Notes: generated by a model from the letters alone, not told the origin. A stretch of 13,436 bases of DNA from Natronomonas sp. (GCA_007121575.1 SKKJ01000187.1:1-13436), one strand, 5' to 3'. Counted from the stretch's first letter, positions 1 through 7,012 are shown. Translations and numbers: made by a program.

Positions 1-577
1 CCGAGAGGACGCCGACCTCGACCGGCATCGTTTCGAAAAGCACGGGTTCGATGGCTTCGTCCGTTGTCGTCGTCGCGACCCATATCTCATCGGCCAATCC
101 GAGTGCGACATCGTGTTCTAGCTGTTCCGTGAGCACGCGGGCTGCAGCGGCATCGAGATCGGGTTTGTTCTCGATCGCGATGATCCGATCGATCCAGTCG
201 GGATATCGGTATCGGCGCCTGATTTCGATTCGGTTTCCCGCTCGCCGCGATTCGATGTAGCCTCGATCGGCGGCTTTATGGACGGCATCACGGACATAGC
301 GCCACGGATAGCCCGGATCGGGGAGCGCGTCACGGTAGTAGCTCCACGAGGATGGCGCGTGCTGAGCGACGTGGAGGAGATCGGAATCGAGTCGTTCGGT
401 CCCGAACGGAGCACGAGCAGTGAGCTGTGCATCGGTCGTTTCGATGATGATCGTATCCCAGCGCCGATATTTCGTTCCGAGCTGTCTGCCGACGACGATC
501 GTGTCGGATTTGCCCGTAGGCTGCCAGTACCGCTCGACCCACGAACAGACTCGCAGTTCGAATCCGAACTCTTTCAC
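1..577 (-). CDS. DUF5787 family protein, C-terminus cut by window edge
   Basis: This frame is open from a GTG at 575-577 to the left edge (192 codons visible); an in-frame TGA lies a short way upstream of the GTG, which fixes the start. The protein begins VKEFGFEL, the opening I associate with the haloarchaeal DUF5787 family, and later carries YPDWIDRIIAIENKPDL (residues about 125-141), another block I recall from that family. Residues 78-120 (SWSYYRDALPDPGYPW onward) look like an inserted winged-helix-like segment. The function is unknown. The layout Asp41 with hydrophobic flanks, Glu136-x-Lys138, then a helix with Gln152 and a strand EIWVATT resembles a PD-(D/E)XK nuclease core, but this is inference. 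The gene lies 270 nt downstream of the nitrilase gene on the same strand and probably has its own promoter. The family call comes from memory of its conserved blocks. Confidence 0.75.
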   Translation of the reverse strand, partial: MKEFGFELRVCSWVERYWQPTGKSDTIVVGRQLGTKYRRWDTIIIETTDAQLTARAPFGTERLDSDLLHVAQHAPSSWSYYRDALPDPGYPWRYVRDAVHKAADRGYIESRRAGNRIEIRRRYRYPDWIDRIIAIENKPDLDAAAARVLTEQLEHDVALGLADEIWVATTTTDEAIEPVLFETMPVEVGVLS

Positions 578-847
578 AGCCGCTCTCGGGGGCGAGACAC
601 CGTAAACGGTTCGTCAAGTAATCATGACAATGAACGAGCGGAAGGGAGCGTCGGGCACCGAGCAGACCCGACGCGGGCGGACGGATGTGTGGCGGACGTG
701 TGCGGACGTTCGAAGCGCATTTGCCATCACGACGAGAAAAGCGTCGTTTAGGCAGTTATGGATAGGCTGTCGTGCGTTATAAACCCTCGTTTACCGATGG
801 GGTGTGTCGTACAACGCGGACAGCGCAACCGTCGTTCGGTAGGCGAC
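578..847. other. 270-nt intergenic gap with unexplained signals
   Basis: I see no supportable gene here. Short frames exist on both strands (about 52 codons rightward from the ATG near 623, 37 codons leftward from the ATG at 725-727), but both give Arg-rich, low-complexity peptides typical of chance frames in high-GC DNA. The gap holds a TATA-like TTATAAA at 777-783 that would suit either strand, a 6-bp stem (ACGACG 729-734, CGTCGT 742-747), and three copies of GCGGACG at 677-683, 692-698 and 702-708. A weak TTTACG (minus strand) near 600-606 is placed about 26 nt before the DUF5787 start. Confidence 0.4.
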
Positions 848-1654
848 TCAGCGGCGATTATCAAGCGCCGGAAACGTCGATCGGACGGTGTCGACCCGAT
901 CTACGGGGCAGTCCGCGTACACGATGGTTGACTCCTCATCGGTGGCGGCAATCGGCGTCCCCCACGGATCGTACACGGCCGAGCGACCGACGAGTCCCGT
1001 GTCATCGACGGTCCCCGTTCCGTTGACAGCGCCGACATAACTGAGGTTTTCGACGGCTCTGGCTCGAGGGAGGAGTTTCCAATGCTCGACGCGCGGATAC
1101 GGCCACGCGCTCGGAACGAGGATCATCGTGACACCCAGATCGATGAGTTCGCGATACAGTTCCGGAAACCGGAGGTCATAACACGTCGTGACACCGAGCG
1201 TGTGGCCACACAGCTCGACGGTGGAAAGCGTCTCGCCGGGGACGAGTAACTCGGCTTCTGCGGACTCGTACCCGAAGAGATGCCGCTTTCGATAGACGAG
1301 TCGTCGCTCGCCGTCGCGATCGAAGAGAACCGCCGTGTTCGCGAAGCCACTCGTTGCTGGGACGGACTCGCCGGCGTCCGCCGAAGCCTCCAGATCTTCG
1401 ACGACCGTTCCGGCGAGCACCGCGATATCGTGTTCGATCGCCGCGGCGCGAATCCGTTCGTGTGTATCTCCTCCGAGCGGTTGTGCGTGCCGTGCGTACG
1501 ACTCGAACGCGAAGTAGCCGATATCGAAGATTTCGGGCAAGGCGACACAATCCGCCCCCGAAGTCGCTGCGCGTTCGATCGCGGCGAGCGCGCGTTGAAC
1601 GTTCGCTTCGACCGCCGCTGTTTCGATCTCGATCTGTGCGAGTGCGAGTTTCAT
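848..1654 (-). CDS. Nitrilase-family carbon-nitrogen hydrolase (amidohydrolase)
   Basis: This is a 268-residue member of the carbon-nitrogen hydrolase (nitrilase) superfamily, which hydrolyses non-peptide C-N bonds such as omega-amides through a Glu-Lys-Cys triad. All three residues are in their expected contexts: Glu41 in LPEIF, Lys123 in YRKRHLF and Cys158 in VTTCYDLRFPELYR. The length and the CYDLRFPE block match the single-domain Nit/omega-amidase-like branch. The substrate cannot be read from the sequence; 2-oxoglutaramate-type omega-amides are one possibility. It has no signal peptide, so it is cytosolic. Its ATG (1652-1654) overlaps the TGA of the upstream SRPBCC gene as ATGA, so the two are cotranscribed and probably translationally coupled. 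Confidence 0.95.
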   Translation of the reverse strand: MKLALAQIEIETAAVEANVQRALAAIERAATSGADCVALPEIFDIGYFAFESYARHAQPLGGDTHERIRAAAIEHDIAVLAGTVVEDLEASADAGESVPATSGFANTAVLFDRDGERRLVYRKRHLFGYESAEAELLVPGETLSTVELCGHTLGVTTCYDLRFPELYRELIDLGVTMILVPSAWPYPRVEHWKLLPRARAVENLSYVGAVNGTGTVDDTGLVGRSAVYDPWGTPIAATDEESTIVYADCPVDRVDTVRSTFPALDNRR

Positions 1655-2073
1655 ACGTCGAGTTCCTCCCGGATCGCGGCCTCTAAGTTCGCCAGTTCAG
1701 TGTCGAGTTTTCGTTTGAAATACCGTTCAACGCCGGGGAACCGCCCATCAACCGTAAAGCGGTTCGTAAGGCGTGTCCCCGTGTCGGTCGCTTCGAGACG
1801 GTGTTCTCCCTGGACGTCCATCACCTTCGATCGGCCGACGAATCGAACGTACGATGGCGCATCGACATCGATATCCTCGGTCTCGACACGGATCGACCGA
1901 TTGAGGCCGGGGATCGGAAGCAAAACATGCCACACGGCAGTTCGATCGCCGGTCGTTTCGAACCCTTTGACGACACTTATCGGACGTGCTCGCTTTTCGG
2001 GATCGGCGATGACGGCCCACACATCCGTTGGAGCTGCTGGAATCTCGAATACGCGCTCGACACGGGCGGTCAT
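1651..2073 (-). CDS. SRPBCC (START-like, CoxG-type) family protein
   Basis: This is a 140-residue one-domain protein with the START/Bet v1-like (SRPBCC) pattern: an N-terminal strand VERVFEIPAAPTDVWAVIADPEK, central beta strands with a VRFVGRSKVMDVQGEHRLE stretch, and a long amphipathic C-terminal helix (PGVERYFKRKLDTELANLEAAI). Such proteins bind hydrophobic ligands or cofactors in a deep cavity; the ligand here is unknown. The frame can be extended to a TTG at 2082, but I chose the ATG at 2071-2073 because a TATA-like element sits about 26 nt ahead of it, the leaderless spacing, and because homologues start near MTARVERVF. It is the first gene of a two-gene unit whose stop overlaps the nitrilase ATG by 4 nt. 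Confidence 0.9.
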   Translation of the reverse strand: MTARVERVFEIPAAPTDVWAVIADPEKRARPISVVKGFETTGDRTAVWHVLLPIPGLNRSIRVETEDIDVDAPSYVRFVGRSKVMDVQGEHRLEATDTGTRLTNRFTVDGRFPGVERYFKRKLDTELANLEAAIREELDV

Positions 2074-2095
2074 ACTACCCAATCGGGAAGGACCG

Positions 2096-2101
2096 TTAAA
2101 A
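2096..2101 (-). promoter_or_regulatory. TATA-like element for the SRPBCC-nitrilase unit
   Basis: On the minus strand this reads TTTTAA, about 26 nt before the SRPBCC ATG. This is the usual haloarchaeal TATA spacing for a leaderless transcript, and it decides the ATG over the upstream TTG. Confidence 0.55.
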
Positions 2102-2127
2102 GAGCGATCGTTCTGATCGGAAACAGA

Positions 2128-2352
2128 TTACTCGGGCGTCACTCGCCACGTCGTCGATCGAGCTCGTGACCACTTTTCGATATCCACGTCTTCGGAATGC
2201 TCGGCGAGTCGTGGAAGTCGCGTGCCAACCTGTTTCGCCGTGAGATCAATCGCGTCCGCGATGTGTTTCGACCGAAAATATCGCTCACCACCTTTCGCTC
2301 GCTCACGGAGGTACGCGAGAATACGCTCGTCCTCGTCGCTCAGTTCACCCAT
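2128..2352 (-). CDS. DUF7123 family small winged-helix protein
   Basis: This is a 74-residue acidic protein. It opens with a helix (SDEDERILAYLRERAKGGERYF), followed by SKHIADAIDLTAKQVGTRL, a helix-turn-helix-like pair, and a wing-like end, DIEKWSRARSTTWRVT. The length and the closing TTWRV motif match haloarchaeal proteins annotated as DUF7123, which I believe are winged-helix, probably DNA-binding. No target is known. The ATG is clear (2350-2352). The next gene on the strand starts 54 nt downstream with its own TATA element, so this is probably a separate transcript or a loose operon. The fold call is inferred from the helix and wing pattern. Confidence 0.75.
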   Translation of the reverse strand: MGELSDEDERILAYLRERAKGGERYFRSKHIADAIDLTAKQVGTRLPRLAEHSEDVDIEKWSRARSTTWRVTPE

Positions 2353-2391
2353 ACTATCCAGTACGACTGCGATCGGCTTAAGACCGTCCCT

Positions 2392-2580
2392 TCAGGAATA
2401 TTGGTGATACGCAGCGATCGAAAGCGACGCAGCGATCATCGCGACGGCGAAAGACCAGCCAGCGGCGGTTTGATCGCCAGTGAATCCGAATACCGCGAGC
2501 CCGACTGCGCCCAGAATGGCAATCACGCCGAACAAGACGGGGAAACCGACCCCTTTATCGGTCGAATCAGCAGTTTCCAT
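2392..2580 (-). CDS. Small two-helix membrane protein (DUF7525-like)
   Basis: This is a 62-residue protein with a short polar N-terminus (METADSTDKG) and two hydrophobic segments at about residues 12-31 (VGFPVLFGVIAILGAVGLAV) and 39-56 (AAGWSFAVAMIAASLSIA) joined by FGFTGDQT. It is therefore a two-pass membrane hairpin of unknown function. The pattern resembles the haloarchaeal family DUF7525, a name I give with only moderate certainty. The frame is open for 22 more codons upstream, but the ATG at 2578-2580 is preferred because a strong TATA element (TTTATATT on the minus strand) lies about 26 nt ahead of it. The extra residues would also be unlike a membrane hairpin leader. Confidence 0.65.
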   Translation of the reverse strand: METADSTDKGVGFPVLFGVIAILGAVGLAVFGFTGDQTAAGWSFAVAMIAASLSIAAYHQYS

Positions 2581-2602
2581 ACCGGGAGGATATCCCACGG
2601 TG

Positions 2603-2610
2603 AATATAAA
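2603..2610 (-). promoter_or_regulatory. TATA element for the two-helix membrane protein gene
   Basis: The minus strand reads TTTATATT, one of the best TATA matches in the window, centred about 26 nt before the ATG at 2580. It supports a leaderless transcript and rejects the longer reading of the gene. Confidence 0.7.
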
Positions 2611-2670
2611 TCCCGGCGTTGTCGGTTGACGATAGTACATCGGCACTACCGTGCGTCATACGCCTGAAGC

Positions 2671-2678
2671 TTTTTTAA
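2671..2678 (+). promoter_or_regulatory. TATA element for the DUF373 gene
   Basis: TTTTTTAA is centred about 26 nt before the GTG at 2701. The spacing favours that GTG over the in-frame GTG at 2686, which would lie only about 11 nt from the element. Confidence 0.65.
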
Positions 2679-2700
2679 CACCGAAGTGAAAGGATCGGTC

Positions 2701-3825
2701 GTGAGTACGCTGGTCGTCTACGTCGATCGAAGCGGTGATATCGGCCGCGACGGTCCCGTCATCGGATGGGAGGCCGTCCAGGCGCTCGTCACCGATTTCG
2801 GCCTCGAAGATCCCGAAGACAGCCGAGTGAACTGTCTCTTAGAGACACTTCACGTTGCCAGAGAGCTTCGCGATAGCGGCGAAAGCGCGTTCGTAGCAGT
2901 GATTTCAGGCGGCGGAGAGAGTATCAAAAGTGATCGAGAGATCGCTAGACAGACGGATCAGTTGGTCGAAGAGTACGACCTCGGTTCCGCGATCATTGTC
3001 ACTGATTCGGCAGGCGACGAACGGCTTATTCCGATCATCGAAAGTAGAATCAGAGTCGACGCAGTCGATCGGGTTGTCGTTCGGCAATCACACGACATCC
3101 AATCGACGTACTATCTGCTGAAGCAGTTCCTCGGTGACGAAGAGCTGAGGGGTACGGTTCTCGTCCCGATCGGCGCTGCGTTATTAGCGTTTCCGATGTT
3201 GCTTTTACTCGCCGACAACGTCGCGGTTGCCCTTTCGGCGATCGCAGGCGTTATCGGACTATTTCTCTTATATAAGGGACTCGGTGTCGACGACGTCGTC
3301 TCGACATTACCAGTTCGCATCCGGGACGCGTTCTACTCGGGGCAGGTTTCGCTCGTAACCTATGTCGTCGGCGTCGGACTCGCACTCATCGGCGTGTTCG
3401 CCGGTGGAATCGGTGCCGCAGGTACCACTGGTGGTGATCTTCTGGTGATACTTCGGTTTCTCTTCGACAGCGTCCCGTGGTTTGCGACGGCAGCACTGGC
3501 TGCGGCAACGGGACGACTTATCGACGAGCTTCTGGCCGAAGAAGGGGTATCCAGTGCGTTGATGAACCTCCCCTTCGGAGTCGTCGCGGTTGGACTGGTA
3601 ATCAGAGGGTTTTCCGGATACTTTCTCGAACGCGCCGGCGTGTTCGATCCGTTCGTCGTTCCAGCGTTCGAATTCGGCCCGGTGGCAGTCGAAGGGTTCG
3701 TCGTCTCTATTTGGGGACGGCTCGCCTTTTATGTCGCAGCGGGCGTGTTCGTCAGCCTCGTTGGTGTCGTCTTCACGTCTCGGATGACGGAGCGAGAACA
3801 ACCAATCAAAGAGCTCCCGGAGTGA
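2701..3825 (+). CDS. DUF373 family archaeal membrane protein
   Basis: This is a 374-residue two-part protein. The soluble N-terminal part (about 1-150) has the DUF373 signature: VDRSGDIG near the start, SDREIARQ at 77-84 and a TDSAGDERLIPII block at 101-113. The C-terminal half is hydrophobic with about six predicted membrane helices (roughly 152-172, 174-192, 217-239, 256-270, 288-304, 338-360) and ends in a short charged tail. DUF373 proteins occur across Euryarchaeota and have no established function. The start is the GTG at 2701 (VSTLVVYVDR), chosen from the TATA spacing and because homologues begin close to TLVVxVDR. The Dph6-like gene follows 59 nt downstream with its own weak TATA-like CTTTCAA. 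The C-terminal helices rule out a purely soluble role. Confidence 0.9.
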   Translation: MSTLVVYVDRSGDIGRDGPVIGWEAVQALVTDFGLEDPEDSRVNCLLETLHVARELRDSGESAFVAVISGGGESIKSDREIARQTDQLVEEYDLGSAIIVTDSAGDERLIPIIESRIRVDAVDRVVVRQSHDIQSTYYLLKQFLGDEELRGTVLVPIGAALLAFPMLLLLADNVAVALSAIAGVIGLFLLYKGLGVDDVVSTLPVRIRDAFYSGQVSLVTYVVGVGLALIGVFAGGIGAAGTTGGDLLVILRFLFDSVPWFATAALAAATGRLIDELLAEEGVSSALMNLPFGVVAVGLVIRGFSGYFLERAGVFDPFVVPAFEFGPVAVEGFVVSIWGRLAFYVAAGVFVSLVGVVFTSRMTEREQPIKELPE

Positions 3826-3884
3826 TCGGGACAACCGACGTGCTGAACCGACGCCTCTTTCAACGGTGATTCGATACGAACGGT

Positions 3885-4616
3885 ATGGATCCGTGGGTGA
3901 GCTTGTTCTCCGGTGGAAAAGACTCTTCGTGGGCGCTATATCAGGCGATAGAACAGAAACGCCCGATCGAGCGGTTAGTGACAGTCCACCCGACGAGCGA
4001 GTCGTTTATGTATCATATGCCGGCGACAGAGTTGGCCGAGCTAGCCGCAGAGAGCATCGGGATTCCACTTGTGGACGTATATCCGACTGACTTCGAGGCG
4101 ACGGCTGAATCGGATGAAACCGCAGGCGAACGAGGCGACCGTGAACTCGAGCCGCTCGAAGAGGCACTCGCCGCGTTGGCCGATGAGTTGGGCTCGATCG
4201 GCGGTGTGACCGCCGGTGCCGTCGAGAGTAGCTACCAAACTGACCGAATCCAACGGATGTGTGATCGGCTCGGAGCGGAGCTCTTTGCGCCGTTGTGGCA
4301 GAGAGAACCGCGTGCGTTGATCGACTCGATGCTCGATGCGGGGTTCGAGATCACGATCGTTCGAGTCGCAGCCGACGGCCTCGGTGAGTCCTGGCTGGGC
4401 CGAACGATCGATCACGAGGCCGTCAGAGAGTTAGAAGCGCTCAACGAGACGCACGGCGTTCACATTCTCGGCGAGGGGGGCGAGTTCGAGACGCTGGTTA
4501 CCGACGGCCCGCACATGAAGCGGCCGATCGAGCTCGACGGCGAGGCAGCGTTCGACGGTATCCGCGGAACGTTCCAGATTACGGACGCACAGCTCGGCGA
4601 TCCTACCGAGACGTGA
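3885..4616 (+). CDS. dph6: Diphthine--ammonia ligase (Dph6-like PP-loop ATPase)
   Basis: This 243-residue protein matches the Dph6 / MJ0570-related ATP-pyrophosphatase family. The family catalyses the last step of diphthamide formation on the histidine of translation elongation factor 2, amidating diphthine with ammonia and ATP. The PP-loop SGGKDS is at residues 9-14. The middle has GGVTAGAVESSYQTDRIQRM (106-125), followed by FAPLWQREP. The family-specific GEGGEFETLVTDGP is at 196-209. A shorter acidic insert around 72-92 fits a salt adaptation. It is cytosolic. It is probably transcribed alone: it is 59 nt after DUF373 and has a TATA-like CTTTCAA near 3856-3862, about 26 nt before the ATG. 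The motif set separates it from tRNA-modifying PP-loop enzymes. Confidence 0.9.
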   Translation: MDPWVSLFSGGKDSSWALYQAIEQKRPIERLVTVHPTSESFMYHMPATELAELAAESIGIPLVDVYPTDFEATAESDETAGERGDRELEPLEEALAALADELGSIGGVTAGAVESSYQTDRIQRMCDRLGAELFAPLWQREPRALIDSMLDAGFEITIVRVAADGLGESWLGRTIDHEAVRELEALNETHGVHILGEGGEFETLVTDGPHMKRPIELDGEAAFDGIRGTFQITDAQLGDPTET

Positions 4617-4787
4617 ATCGGTGTCGGGTCGACGGGGCGAGCAGGCGATACGGTCGGCTCGACGATCCGTGTACCGCGCTTTCGAGAGCTTTCGCCCCCG
4701 ATTGCATCGAGAGATACCCATTCTCTCGCAACCTCCTCGGCGGATCGTCGCTATCGTCAGACGATGCGATGGATGGCCCCGTGATCG

Positions 4788-4826
4788 TATATAAATTCGA
4801 GGAGACGGACGAAAAGACACTTATCC
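4788..4826 (+). promoter_or_regulatory. Two TATA-like elements ahead of the nucleotidyltransferase gene
   Basis: TATATAAAT at 4788-4796 is a strong element but lies about 57 nt before the ATG, which would give a leader of roughly 30 nt. CTTATCC at 4820-4826 is weaker but has the leaderless spacing of about 26 nt. The rest of the 232-nt gap from 4617 holds no gene that I can support. Confidence 0.5.
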
Positions 4827-4848
4827 GCACGGTCGGTCGGATTGTGGT

Positions 4849-5817
4849 ATGAAAGCAGTCGTCCTCGCTGGGGGGTACGCGACGCGTCTGTGGCCGATCA
4901 CGAAGCATCGGCCCAAGATGCTGTTGCCGATCGGCGAGCGAACGGTTATCGATCGGATCTTTGCCGCGTTAGAGCGTGACGACCGGATCGATACGGTATA
5001 CGTGTCGACGAACGAACGGTTCGCACCGGAGTTTAAGAGACATCTCGATCGAACCGCGTTCGAAAAGCCGGTGTTGTCTATCGAAGAGACGGCACAAGAG
5101 GCCGAGAAGTTCGGCGTCGTCGGCGCGCTCGGACAACTCATAGAGCGTGAGGGGGTCGATGACGATCTGCTCGTCGTTGCCGGCGATAACCTGATCGGCT
5201 TCGATCTCTCGGAGTTCCTCGATTACTTCGAATCGAAAGAGACGGCGACGCTCGCCGCCTACGATGTCGATGATCGAGAAAAAGCCAAATCCTACGGCCT
5301 CGTCGAGTTGGACGACGATCGGGTCGTCGATTTTCAAGAAAAGCCCGGGGAGCCCAACAGCACGCTCGTCTCGATCGCTTGCTATGCATTTCCACAAGAG
5401 TCGCTTCGGTTCGAAGAGTACCTCTCCAGCGGGAACAACCCGGATGAGCCGGGGTGGTTCCTCCAGTGGCTTCAGACCCGAGAGGCGGTTCACGCGTACG
5501 TCTTCGAGGAACCGTGGTTCGATATCGGAACGCCCGAGTCGTATCTAGAGGCGGTCGAGTGGGAACTCGACGGCGATAGCGTGATTGCCGAATCGGCGAC
5601 AGTGAAGCGGTCGACGATCGGCGAAAACGTCCACGTGATGGCAGGAGCAGAGATCGTCGATTCGACGCTGAACCGATCGTTGGTTTTCGAAAACGCGGTC
5701 GTCGAGGGATGTGAGATCCACGACACGATTATCGATCAAGGAACTAGAATCGAGAACATCGATCTCGCGGGGGCGTTGATCGGTGCACACACACAGCTGA
5801 CGAACGGAAGGAAATAG
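4849..5817 (+). CDS. NDP-sugar nucleotidyltransferase (glucose-1-phosphate thymidylyltransferase-like)
   Basis: This 322-residue enzyme transfers a nucleotide to a sugar 1-phosphate, supplying activated sugars for surface-layer glycoprotein, lipid or polysaccharide synthesis. Residues 1-235 form the NTP-transferase domain: nucleotide-binding LAGGYATRLWPITKHRPK at 6-23, metal-binding GDN at 112-114, EKP at 164-166 and WFDIGTPESY at 223-232. Residues 245-318 are hexapeptide-type repeats (VKRSTIGENVHV, VDSTLNRSLVF, VEGCEIHDTIID) expected to form a left-handed beta helix. The base and sugar specificity cannot be read; annotations in haloarchaea vary between dTTP, UTP and other donors. The loop has YA where many homologues have GT before RL. 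It is preceded by its own promoter region; the HTH gene follows 42 nt later. Confidence 0.92.
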   Translation: MKAVVLAGGYATRLWPITKHRPKMLLPIGERTVIDRIFAALERDDRIDTVYVSTNERFAPEFKRHLDRTAFEKPVLSIEETAQEAEKFGVVGALGQLIEREGVDDDLLVVAGDNLIGFDLSEFLDYFESKETATLAAYDVDDREKAKSYGLVELDDDRVVDFQEKPGEPNSTLVSIACYAFPQESLRFEEYLSSGNNPDEPGWFLQWLQTREAVHAYVFEEPWFDIGTPESYLEAVEWELDGDSVIAESATVKRSTIGENVHVMAGAEIVDSTLNRSLVFENAVVEGCEIHDTIIDQGTRIENIDLAGALIGAHTQLTNGRK

Positions 5818-5859
5818 CCGACCCAGTATCGTTTTGTGCCCTCCCGGAAATAAAACGGT

Positions 5860-6156
5860 ATGAAGGGTGCAAAGCGAACCACCCGACAGCGAATCGCTGC
5901 GTTTTTGCGTGAAAAGCCCGCCGCCGCCGGAGAACTCGCAGCGGAGTTCGATGTGACGACGGAGACGGCGCTTTCGCACGTCGAACACGTCGCCGAGTCA
6001 CTAGAGCAAGGTGATGAACAACTACTCGTTTCGCCACCAGAATGTCGCGATTGCGGGTTCCACGGATTCGACGACCTGATAAACCGGCCGTCGCGCTGTC
6101 CGGAGTGCAAAAGCGAGAGCGTCTCCGAGCCCGCATTTACCATCCGAGAGACGTAG
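5860..6156 (+). CDS. Predicted transcriptional regulator with HTH and C-terminal zinc ribbon
   Basis: This is a 98-residue protein. The N-terminal helix-turn-helix (residues about 8-50: TTRQRIAAFLREKPAAAGEL, then the recognition helix around TTETALSHVEHVAESL) is followed by a zinc ribbon with Cys62-x2-Cys65 and Cys80-x2-Cys83 (CRDCGFHGF, CPECKSE). This architecture matches the archaeal group of predicted regulators with HTH and Zn ribbon (COG3357). No target is known. It lies 42 nt after the nucleotidyltransferase stop and could be cotranscribed with it; a convincing TATA at the expected distance is lacking. It is 90 nt before aIF1, which has its own promoter. Confidence 0.88.
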   Translation: MKGAKRTTRQRIAAFLREKPAAAGELAAEFDVTTETALSHVEHVAESLEQGDEQLLVSPPECRDCGFHGFDDLINRPSRCPECKSESVSEPAFTIRET

Positions 6157-6213
6157 GTCGCACCCACGTTTTCGACCCGGTCCTAAAAGAGACAGTGTCG
6201 GGTCCCGATAGTG

Positions 6214-6220
6214 TTTAATA
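6214..6220 (+). promoter_or_regulatory. TATA element for aIF1
   Basis: TTTAATA is centred about 30 nt before the aIF1 ATG. It is consistent with a leaderless or nearly leaderless mRNA. Confidence 0.65.
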
Positions 6221-6246
6221 TGGCCGTCGTGTAACCTCGAACTGTA

Positions 6247-6540
6247 ATGTCGGAAGTTTGCTCGACGTGCGGATTGCCTGAAGAACTCTGCGTCTGCGAA
6301 GACGTTGCCAAAGAGTCTCAGGAGATCAAAATCCGCATCGACGAGCGCCGATACGGAAAAGAGGTAACAGTCATCGAAGGGTTCGATCCACGAGACGTCG
6401 ATCTCGACTCGCTGTCGTCGGACCTGAAGTCGAAATTCGCCTGCGGTGGTACCGTCGAAGACGGCGCCATCGAACTCCAAGGGAACCACCTCGGTCGAAT
6501 CGAGGAGTTCTTACAACAGAAGGGGTTCAACGTCGCGTGA
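6247..6540 (+). CDS. Translation initiation factor aIF1 (SUI1 family)
   Basis: This is a 97-residue archaeal SUI1 protein, the orthologue of eIF1, which binds the small ribosomal subunit near the P site and guards start-codon selection. The core motifs are visible: [14 protein letters not shown] (34-47), [11 protein letters not shown] (60-70) and [15 protein letters not shown] (75-89), ending FNV. The N-terminus adds a zinc-knuckle-like Cys set (Cys5, Cys8, Cys15, Cys17 in [13 protein letters not shown]), common in archaeal members. Pipelines sometimes label such genes yciH. It stands alone with its own TATA element and faces the convergent rhodanese gene across 82 nt, where the T-rich GTTTTGTATT around 6573-6582 could end transcription. 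Confidence 0.95.
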   Translation: MSEVCSTCGLPEELCVCEDVAKESQEIKIRIDERRYGKEVTVIEGFDPRDVDLDSLSSDLKSKFACGGTVEDGAIELQGNHLGRIEEFLQQKGFNVA

Positions 6541-6622
6541 GAGTCCTCTGACGTATCCGTTCCGCGGTCGAGTTTTGTATTAGTCGCGTCCCGAGCCGAG
6601 CGGCTGCGATATCTCGCGATAA

Positions 6623-6982
6623 TTAGAACGGTGCGTCCGTGGCGTCCGCTCCGTCCGAAACGGGTCGGTCACCGGTTTCGAACTCGTACGGCCACTCATC
6701 GATACCTGAGCTGAGCGACTCGACGTGGCCGTCGAACCCTTCGAACGAACTGATAAGCCGCGCGGCTTGAATGCTGGATTGACCGTACGGGCAGACGGTA
6801 ACGATGTGATCGTCACCGCTGAACTCTTCGATTCGAGCGGTCAGTTCCGCAAACGGGACATTCTCGCTACCCGGAATACGCTTCCGAGAGAACTGCATCG
6901 GGGAACGGATATCGACGATTCGGACCGGTTCGTCGGCCTGAAGCAGTTCCCAGAGACCGTCAGCTGAAATCTCGCCATCCAT
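6623..6982 (-). CDS. Single-domain rhodanese-like protein
   Basis: This is a 119-residue rhodanese-homology-domain protein. Visible are VRIVDIRSPMQFSRKRIPGSENVPF (20-44), the typical CH2A-like region, and an active-site loop starting at Cys64 (VCPYGQSS), followed by the usual AARLI and a closing GIDEWPYEF. Family members carry a persulfide on this Cys and move sulfane sulfur in sulfur trafficking, for example for thiolation or detoxification. The partner is not evident here. The C-terminal tail (GDRPVSDGADATDAPF) is acidic and disordered. The start is ATG 6980-6982 with a well-placed TATA. It is leftward and convergent with aIF1; the TnpB-type hairpin relic lies just upstream of its promoter. 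Confidence 0.92.
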   Translation of the reverse strand: MDGEISADGLWELLQADEPVRIVDIRSPMQFSRKRIPGSENVPFAELTARIEEFSGDDHIVTVCPYGQSSIQAARLISSFEGFDGHVESLSSGIDEWPYEFETGDRPVSDGADATDAPF

Positions 6983-7005
6983 ATATGCCGATACGGCACG
7001 GTGAA

Positions 7006-7012
7006 CTTAAAC
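7006..7012 (-). promoter_or_regulatory. TATA element for the rhodanese gene
   Basis: The minus strand reads GTTTAAG, centred about 27 nt before the ATG. It is about 40 nt away from the hairpin relic. Confidence 0.6.

Noticed and set aside
278..751. Rightward 157-codon frame over the left end
   Set aside because: It lies antisense to the DUF5787 gene and its product has no recognisable domain; the minus strand carries conserved family blocks there.
1280..2116. Rightward 278-codon frame opposite the nitrilase and SRPBCC genes
   Set aside because: Its mirror strand encodes two complete recognisable proteins with catalytic residues; the translation is Arg/Ser-rich and typical of an antisense shadow.
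2581..2646. 22-residue extension of the two-helix membrane protein
   Set aside because: A strong TATA element lies within it, 26 nt before the internal ATG.
4613..4852. 79-codon frame between the Dph6 and nucleotidyltransferase genes
   Set aside because: It overlaps both neighbours' ends and the promoter of the next gene, and lacks any recognisable pattern.
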